In this document: positions 40,649 to 45,421 of the stretch, one piece after another
Layout of the letters: each line of letters opens with the position of its first letter
How positions within the stretch are numbered: the first letter of the stretch is position 1
Assembly (NCBI GenBank): GCA_023391105.1
Contig: JAEWBO010000015.1
Location: forward strand, 1 to 45,421
Reading direction: 5' to 3'
Length of the DNA stretch: 45,421 bases
Source: Bacillota bacterium
GTDB lineage: Bacteria > Bacillota > Clostridia > Christensenellales > SZUA-584
Notes under the pieces: model-generated
Seen by the model: only the letters and a program-made list of their open reading frames with translations
The model's database searches: none
Told to the model about the DNA's origin: nothing
Program-made: the position numbers and the translations under genes

Positions 40649-42111
40649 CAGCGCTCTACACAACAACCCCTGCATTTTTCAACGATATCTGTGAAGCGGT
40701 GCGTCTGTTCATCGACACACGCCGCGTCGAGCAGCTGGAAACTGCTGATGTACCAAACGATGGATACGTGGTTCTGCATTCGCTTCGTGAAGCGGACGGG
40801 TTACTGACCAGCTCCGCGCGTTTTTATGTGGACGGCGTGCAGGTTTCGAGCAATACATTTACGGGCGTGCTGCCCAAAGGCGAACTGGAAAAGAAACGCG
40901 AGGCCAAGCGCGCATCCAAGATCAGTGTTTACAGGGCGCTGCTTATCTTTTTTCAGACACCGTTGCCTTGGGGCTCGCTCACAGGCATACGGCCTACAAA
41001 ATTGCTGCGCGACAGCGAAGGTTTGTTGGGCACGGGCGGTGCAAAATCGCTTTTCATCGATACGTTTGATGTGTCGCCGCAAAAGTATGAGCTGGCCAAG
41101 GCCATTGTGGACGCACAGGCGGGGTTGTTTCCCAAGGATGATGAGCTGGATGTTTATATCGGCATTCCGTTCTGCGTAACGCGCTGTGCCTACTGCTCTT
41201 TCGCGTCTTACACGCCCGATGTGTTCAAGGACGCTGAGACGAAATATGTGGACGCTCTGCTCAGTGAACTTGCGTGCGCAGAGGAGATTATCGGAAACCG
41301 GCATATGCGCGCGCTGTATATCGGCGGCGGCACGCCGACGGCGCTGTCCTTGCCGAGCCTTGCAAAGGTGCTCGTGCGTGCGGCGCAGATTGCACGCAAT
41401 GCAGACGAGTTCACTGTGGAAGCAGGCCGCCCCGATACCATCACGCAAGAAAAGCTGGCGCTTATCAAAGCATCCGGCGCGCGCCGGCTCAGCGTAAACG
41501 CGCAGACGATGTTCGACGAGACCCTGCGGCGTATTGGCCGTCAGCATACGGCGGCGCAATTTTTTGACGCGTATGAGATGGCCGAAAAGACGAGCTTCGA
41601 CGCGATCAATGTGGATCTGATAGCCGGTCTGCCGGGTGAAACGCAGGCGCATATCGAAGCGTCACTCAATCAGGTGATCGGTTTGAAACCGGATAATATC
41701 ACGGTGCATACATTGGCAGTCAAGCGCGCATCGGCGTTTGCGGCGGCCAACATGGACGCGTTTCCAACGGATACGCAGAACGCGCAGTCTGTCGCGAAGG
41801 CGCATGGCATGCTGGAAGCGGCGGGGTATCACGCTTATTATATGTATCGCCAAAAGTACATGAAGGGAAGCCTCGAAAACGCGGGCTATACGCTGCCCGG
41901 CAAGGCATGCCTTTACAATATCGACAATATGGAAGAGCTTTGCGATGTGCTGGCGTTCGGAGCCGGCGCGATTTCCAAGAGGCTGTTTGAGGGTGGCGCG
42001 CGTATTGAACGCACGGCCAATGTCAAAGATTTAAAAGGGTATATCGAGCGGCACAGTGAGATGACGGAGGCCAAGCGGGCGTTGTTTGATGGTGCGAAAA
42101 AAACAAGTTGA
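40645..42111 (+). CDS. hemZ: Coproporphyrinogen dehydrogenase HemZ (radical SAM)
   Basis: The 488-residue radical SAM protein has CVTRCAYCSF (Cys177, Cys181, Cys184), YIGGGTPTALS, FTVEAGRPDTIT, and an N-terminal extension (~165 residues, ending PLPWGSLTGIRPTKLL) specific to HemZ. HemZ is annotated as an anaerobic coproporphyrinogen oxidase, but its true role in Firmicutes is not settled. No other heme genes are in the window. It is translationally coupled to the MBL gene. Its stop codon lies within a consensus promoter. Confidence 0.92.
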   Translation: MTALYTTTPAFFNDICEAVRLFIDTRRVEQLETADVPNDGYVVLHSLREADGLLTSSARFYVDGVQVSSNTFTGVLPKGELEKKREAKRASKISVYRALLIFFQTPLPWGSLTGIRPTKLLRDSEGLLGTGGAKSLFIDTFDVSPQKYELAKAIVDAQAGLFPKDDELDVYIGIPFCVTRCAYCSFASYTPDVFKDAETKYVDALLSELACAEEIIGNRHMRALYIGGGTPTALSLPSLAKVLVRAAQIARNADEFTVEAGRPDTITQEKLALIKASGARRLSVNAQTMFDETLRRIGRQHTAAQFFDAYEMAEKTSFDAINVDLIAGLPGETQAHIEASLNQVIGLKPDNITVHTLAVKRASAFAAANMDAFPTDTQNAQSVAKAHGMLEAAGYHAYYMYRQKYMKGSLENAGYTLPGKACLYNIDNMEELCDVLAFGAGAISKRLFEGGARIERTANVKDLKGYIERHSEMTEAKRALFDGAKKTS

Positions 42112-42136
42112 CAGAATCCCGTGCTTAAAATATAAT
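42108..42136 (+). promoter_or_regulatory. Perfect-consensus sigma-A promoter for yceD-rpmF
   Basis: TTGACA (42108-42113), exactly 17 bp, TATAAT (42131-42136): both hexamers match consensus. The -35 overlaps the hemZ stop codon (TGA at 42109-42111). The yceD start is ~37 bases downstream. Confidence 0.92.
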
Positions 42137-42173
42137 TTTACTCGTTGACGATTGCCTAGGGACAGGTAAAGAT

Positions 42174-42674
42174 ATGAATCTGGATATTACTGAAGCTCTT
42201 AAGAATGAGGGCGAATTATATACGTCGGAATATCACGGTGCGTTTAAAGGGATTGACTTTTTGGGCGAATGCTATGATTTTCCGCAAGGCATCGACGTGA
42301 CGGCGGATTACCGCTTTGACGGAGAAGGTGTGATTGTGTCCGGTCGTTTTGATGCGCAGGCCACTGTGAATTGCGCAAGGTGCCTAAAACCGTTTCTGTA
42401 TACAATCGGTTTTCGATTTGCCGAGTATTATAAAAAGCAGCCGGAAGAAGGAGAGTATGAGTTCCACGGTGAATCCATCGAGCTCGACCGGATGTTGGAA
42501 GACAATGTGGTGGTGAACCTTCCCACGCGATTCTTATGCAGGGAAGAGTGCAAAGGCCTTTGCAGCCACTGCGGGAAAGATTTAAATGAAGGCGAATGCG
42601 GCTGTTTGCCCGAGGCGGACAGTGCCAATCCTTTTTCAAGTCTTTCGAAACTGTATGACGACGAGGAGGTGTAG
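42174..42674 (+). CDS. YceD family protein (DUF177)
   Basis: The 166-residue protein fits the YceD family: a beta-rich N-terminal part, ATVNCARCLKPF, an acidic mid-part, and a C-terminal cysteine-rich segment CREECKGLCSHCGKDLNE likely binding zinc. The family is tied to rRNA/large subunit assembly and almost always precedes rpmF, as here (four-base gap). ATG start with GGGACAGG upstream, under a very strong promoter. Confidence 0.93.
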   Translation: MNLDITEALKNEGELYTSEYHGAFKGIDFLGECYDFPQGIDVTADYRFDGEGVIVSGRFDAQATVNCARCLKPFLYTIGFRFAEYYKKQPEEGEYEFHGESIELDRMLEDNVVVNLPTRFLCREECKGLCSHCGKDLNEGECGCLPEADSANPFSSLSKLYDDEEV

Positions 42675-42678
42675 ATAA

Positions 42679-42876
42679 ATGGCGGTACCAAAGAGAAGAA
42701 CATCCAAACAGCGCAAACACACAAGAAAGTCGGCGAACTACAAGCTGACAGCGCCCGGCATCGGGGCATGCCCACAGTGCCACGCAATGAAGCTGACGCA
42801 CAGAGTTTGCCCGACATGCGGTTATTATAACGGACGGCATGTGATGGATACCGAAAAAACGGAGAAGGCGCAGTAA
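42679..42876 (+). CDS. rpmF: 50S ribosomal protein L32
   Basis: The 65-residue L32 has the basic N-terminus MAVPKRRTSKQRKHTRKSAN and the zinc-binding (C+) form with CPQC and CPTC pairs. It ends with a short charged tail. GAGGAGG precedes the ATG, giving a strong ribosome-binding site. Terminated by a hairpin. Confidence 0.98.
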   Translation: MAVPKRRTSKQRKHTRKSANYKLTAPGIGACPQCHAMKLTHRVCPTCGYYNGRHVMDTEKTEKAQ

Positions 42877-42908
42877 GCGCTGCCGTTCGATTCGAATGCT
42901 CAAAAACA

Positions 42909-42944
42909 GGCACTTTCTTTACAGAGAGTGCCCTCATTATTTTT
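42909..42944 (+). terminator. Terminator after rpmF
   Basis: GGCACTTTC (42909-42917) pairs with GAGAGTGCC (42924-42932), one pair being U-G, followed by an ATTATTTTT run. Confidence 0.85.
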
Positions 42945-43144
42945 GCTTCAAATTCAAATAGCAAGAATATAGGTTATCTGCACAATAAATATCAGAGGTT
43001 ATTATATTTGGTGCAGAGAACGCCGTGCTTTGTTTAATACCCAGGGCTTTTACGCAAAACGCGGGCTTCATACATATGATGATATGGTGTTTATGGGGAA
43101 ACAATTGCGGCCTTGACAGCAGTGTATTTAAAAACGAAAAAATG

Positions 43145-43173
43145 TTGCAATGAAATTATATTTTTTATATACT
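43145..43173 (+). promoter_or_regulatory. Promoter for plsX-acpP
   Basis: TTGCAA (43145-43150), a 17-bp spacer and TATACT (43168-43173), about 33 bases before the plsX start. Confidence 0.7.
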
Positions 43174-43206
43174 ACCCATAGATAAAAGAAGTGAAGAGGT
43201 AGATGA

Positions 43207-44211
43207 TTGAAAGTCATTGTTGATGCTATGGGAGGAGACAACGCGCCGCAGGCCATCATAGAGGGTTGTATTTTGGCGCTCAAAGACTTGCCCGCACTGA
43301 GCATCACGCTGACAGGACGTCAGGAAATCATTGAAAATGAACTTCGCAAATATGATTTTGACACGTCACGCATAAATATAGTCAATGCGACAGAAGTTAT
43401 AGACATGGCTGAATCACCGGTGGAAGCGATACGCCGTAAAAGCGATTCCTCGCTTGTTAAGGGGCTTCGTCTTTTGAAAGAGGGCGAAGGAAGCGTTTTT
43501 ATAACGGCGGGCAGCACAGGAGCCACCATTGCAGGCGCCACATTGATCGTAAAAAGACTGCCCGGGGTCAAACGCCCCGCATTGGCACCGCTGCTGCCGT
43601 CGAAAACCGGAAAAGTGATGCTGATCGACTGCGGTGCAAATGCCGAATGCAGACCGTCGTTTCTCGCGCAGTTTGCCCTGATGGGCAGCGTTTATATGCG
43701 CAAGGTGGAAGGCATACAATCACCGCGCGTCGGGCTTGTCAACAACGGGTCTGAGGCTGAAAAGGGCAACGAGCTGACCAAGGCTTCGTACAAGCTTTTA
43801 GAGGAAATGCCGATACATTTCGCGGGAAATGCCGAAGGGCGCGATCTTGTTTCGGGCAATTTTGATGTGATCGTGTGTGACGGCTTCACCGGCAATGTGA
43901 TACTTAAATTCATGGAAGGTGTGGCGGGTGTGCTGATGAGCATGCTCTCTAAGGAGCTCAAAAGCTCGATGCGTACCAAGATTGGCGCGGGGCTGGCTAT
44001 GCCAGCATTCAAACGCTTTAAAAGGCGCATGGATTATACCGAATACGGCGGCGCGCTGCTGCTGGGTGTAAATGGTGGTGTTGTGAAAGCCCACGGGTCG
44101 TCCAACGCCAAAGCGATTCTTAGCACTTTACGGCAAGCAGTCAGTTTTATAGAGGGCGATGTCGTGAATGTCATAAAGGAAGAGATTACTAAAGTAGCAC
44201 TTAACGACTAA
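43207..44211 (+). CDS. plsX: Phosphate acyltransferase PlsX
   Basis: The 334-residue enzyme makes acyl-phosphate from acyl-ACP for phospholipid synthesis. Motifs: VDAMGGDNAPQAIIEG, FITAGSTGATIAGATLIV, VMLIDCGANAECRP, VGLVNNGSEAEKGN and VVCDGFTGN-like VIVCDGFTGNVILKFMEG. TTG start with GAAGAGG upstream. It precedes acpP by 25 bases; fabD and fabG, present at this place in Bacillus, are absent. Confidence 0.97.
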   Translation: MKVIVDAMGGDNAPQAIIEGCILALKDLPALSITLTGRQEIIENELRKYDFDTSRINIVNATEVIDMAESPVEAIRRKSDSSLVKGLRLLKEGEGSVFITAGSTGATIAGATLIVKRLPGVKRPALAPLLPSKTGKVMLIDCGANAECRPSFLAQFALMGSVYMRKVEGIQSPRVGLVNNGSEAEKGNELTKASYKLLEEMPIHFAGNAEGRDLVSGNFDVIVCDGFTGNVILKFMEGVAGVLMSMLSKELKSSMRTKIGAGLAMPAFKRFKRRMDYTEYGGALLLGVNGGVVKAHGSSNAKAILSTLRQAVSFIEGDVVNVIKEEITKVALND

Positions 44212-44236
44212 ATAATGTGTATACAGGAGGCTCACA

Positions 44237-44473
44237 ATGGTATTTGAAAAGGTTAGAAAAATCTTATCCGATCAGCTTGAAATTGACGAAGAAGGCATCA
44301 CGATGGAATCAGATCTTGTTGAAGATCTGAAGGCCGATTCGTTGGCTATCGTTGAGCTTATTATGGATCTGGAGCAAGAATTCGATCTTGATATTCCGGA
44401 TGATGAACTGCCCAAGGTGGTAACGGTGAAGGACGTTGTGACCTATATCGAGAAAAACGTTGGCGGTTTCTAA
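44237..44473 (+). CDS. acpP: Acyl carrier protein
   Basis: The 78-residue acidic ACP has the phosphopantetheine site LKADSLAIVEL with Ser35 (normal DSL motif). It carries growing fatty acids and feeds PlsX. AGGAGG precedes the ATG. A strong terminator follows. Confidence 0.98.
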   Translation: MVFEKVRKILSDQLEIDEEGITMESDLVEDLKADSLAIVELIMDLEQEFDLDIPDDELPKVVTVKDVVTYIEKNVGGF

Positions 44474-44485
44474 GGTGGTAAGGTG

Positions 44486-44519
44486 CCCGGAGCAAACAAG
44501 GCTCCGGGTATTGCTTTTC
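44486..44519 (+). terminator. Terminator after acpP
   Basis: CCCGGAGC (44486-44493) pairs perfectly with GCTCCGGG (44501-44508), followed by TATTGCTTTT. Read-through to rnc remains possible. Confidence 0.8.
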
Positions 44520-44556
44520 CCTAAATTTTTTGGGTTAAGCTTCAGCGGTGGTTTTG

Positions 44557-45234
44557 ATGACGGATGTCGATTGTTCAGGACTGGAAAAAAGCATAGGCTA
44601 TACCTTTCATGATAAAAAGCTTTTAATAAGAGCTTTTATTCATGCATCGGCAGACGCGGGGGAGAGCTACGAGAGGCTTGAATTCTTGGGCGACGCAGTG
44701 CTTGCTCTTGCAGTGAGCGAGCATCTTTTTTTTGAAAGGCCGGAAGATCCCGAAGGCGTACTCACCAAGTGCCGCGCGGCGCTGGTGAACGAGACGGCGC
44801 TTGCCGAGGTGGCAAGGAGCTTAGGGTTCTGCGAGTATTTAACGCTTGGGCGCGGCGAACGCAATTCGGGCGGAGCGGATAAACCATCTATACAAGCCGA
44901 TGTGGTGGAAGCCTTAATCGGTGCTGTTTATGTGGATGGCGGCTTTGAAGAAGCCAAGCGTGTCGTGAACAGACTGCTGGAGAAAAGCTTTCAAACAGTG
45001 CTCTCGGGCGGTGGCTTTCGTGATTTTAAGACGCGCCTGCAGGAGCATTATCACAAGCAGGGGATAAGCGATATTCATTATCTCGTTTATAAAGAAGAGG
45101 GCCCCCCGCATGACAGAATATTTTATGTGAAGCTCATCGTAAAAGGTGAAGAGATCGCACAGGGACAGGGCAGGTCTAAAAAATTTGCGGAACAGAAGGC
45201 AGCAAAGGCAGCCTGGCTGAACGCAGTGAAATAG
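44557..45234 (+). CDS. rnc: Ribonuclease III
   Basis: The 225-residue dsRNA endonuclease has ERLEFLGDAVLALAVSEHLF (catalytic signature), the second acidic site in ADVVEALIGAVYVDGG, and a C-terminal dsRNA-binding domain (DFKTRLQEHYHKQG ... EQKAAKAAWL). It processes rRNA and structured mRNAs. Start: the ATG at 44557; a GTG at 44548 is in frame but overlaps the likely ribosome-binding site. It follows acpP as in other Firmicutes. Confidence 0.96.
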   Translation: MTDVDCSGLEKSIGYTFHDKKLLIRAFIHASADAGESYERLEFLGDAVLALAVSEHLFFERPEDPEGVLTKCRAALVNETALAEVARSLGFCEYLTLGRGERNSGGADKPSIQADVVEALIGAVYVDGGFEEAKRVVNRLLEKSFQTVLSGGGFRDFKTRLQEHYHKQGISDIHYLVYKEEGPPHDRIFYVKLIVKGEEIAQGQGRSKKFAEQKAAKAAWLNAVK

Positions 45235-45245
45235 GGGTGGATTCA

Positions 45246-45421
45246 ATGCTTGACTATTCCAAGGTAAAGGCAGTGGACGAGGCGGTCTATAAAGCCATGA
45301 TGGATGAGCTTGACCGTCAGGAGAACAATATCGAGCTTATCGCTTCTGAGAACTTTGTGTCGGAAGCGGTAATGGACGCGATGGGCTCTCACTTGACAAA
45401 CAAGTATGCCGAAGGGTATCC
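45246..45421 (+). CDS. glyA: Serine hydroxymethyltransferase (N-terminal part, cut by window end)
   Basis: The first ~58 residues read MLDYSKVKAVDEAVYKAMMD then RQENNIELIASENFVSEAVM and LTNKYAEGYP, the unmistakable SHMT N-terminus. It interconverts serine and glycine with tetrahydrofolate using PLP. The gene runs off the window, so it is partial, not truncated biologically. ATG with a GGGGTGG upstream, 11 bases after rnc. Confidence 0.95.
   Translation, partial: MLDYSKVKAVDEAVYKAMMDELDRQENNIELIASENFVSEAVMDAMGSHLTNKYAEGY

Larger units (their letters stand above)
42877..43206. other. Intergenic region between rpmF and plsX
   Basis: No gene is apparent in these 330 bp. It contains the rpmF terminator (42909-42944) and the plsX promoter (43145-43173). 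The middle is AT-rich, with no recognisable riboswitch and no clear FapR-type palindrome. Confidence 0.7.

Noticed and set aside
1..45421. CRISPR array
   Set aside because: No regularly spaced short repeats with unique spacers were seen; the only tandem repeats are the 165-bp and 20-bp pairs.

Overview
The window looks like chromosome of a Gram-positive, low-to-mid GC Clostridia-type bacterium. The evidence is a six-cysteine SCIFF peptide with its radical SAM maturase, PolC-type polymerase, SepF and DivIVA, a SigB/SigF/SigG-family sigma factor with SpoIIAA/RsbW-like partners, HemZ, a bifunctional Rel enzyme, and Gram-positive gene orders such as frr-uppS-cdsA-dxr-rseP-ispG-polC and plsX-acpP-rnc-glyA. 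Species cannot be named from sequence alone.

Layout. 1-433: the 3' end of a 5S rRNA, its terminator, a MITE-like palindromic element and a REP-like palindrome. 434-2346 (minus): a small lipoprotein and a GSDH-type beta-propeller protein, each with its own terminator. 2773-5199: a strikingly AT-rich gene encoding an HD phosphohydrolase domain fused to an Hsp90-like ATPase; this is the most unusual locus in the window. 5272-7733: a TIGR04086 membrane protein, then scfA and scfB, separated by a terminator and two ~165-bp tandem repeats. 7730-10268: gamma carbonic anhydrase-like protein, GlpP on the minus strand, a tiny unknown ORF and a Gfo/Idh/MocA oxidoreductase. 10320-12273: a partner-switching sigma module with one degenerate and one intact RsbW-like protein. 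12385-16306: HlyD-like protein, YggS, SepF, DivIVA and a DUF5665 protein (cell division/envelope). 16463-18822: a glycosyltransferase and an LPG-flippase-like membrane protein. 19112-31394: a long housekeeping run: rpsB-tsf, pyrH-frr-(PASTA protein)-uppS-cdsA-dxr-rseP-ispG-polC. 31483-32433: an LDH/MDH-family dehydrogenase. 32698-42111: secD-secF, recJ, rel, dtd, an MBL-fold hydrolase and hemZ. 42174-45421: yceD-rpmF, then plsX-acpP-rnc and the truncated start of glyA.

How it works together. Most of the window is conserved plus-strand core machinery: translation, isoprenoid and phospholipid precursor synthesis, protein export, DNA replication and repair, stringent response. Accessory material is concentrated in the first ~8 kb next to the rRNA operon, where repeats, a composition shift and the HD-Hsp90 gene occur. 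Readable regulatory elements include several sigma-A promoters (one perfect consensus copy overlapping the hemZ stop), a nested-stem leader ahead of rpsB, hairpin leaders ahead of secD and divIVA, and many intrinsic terminators.
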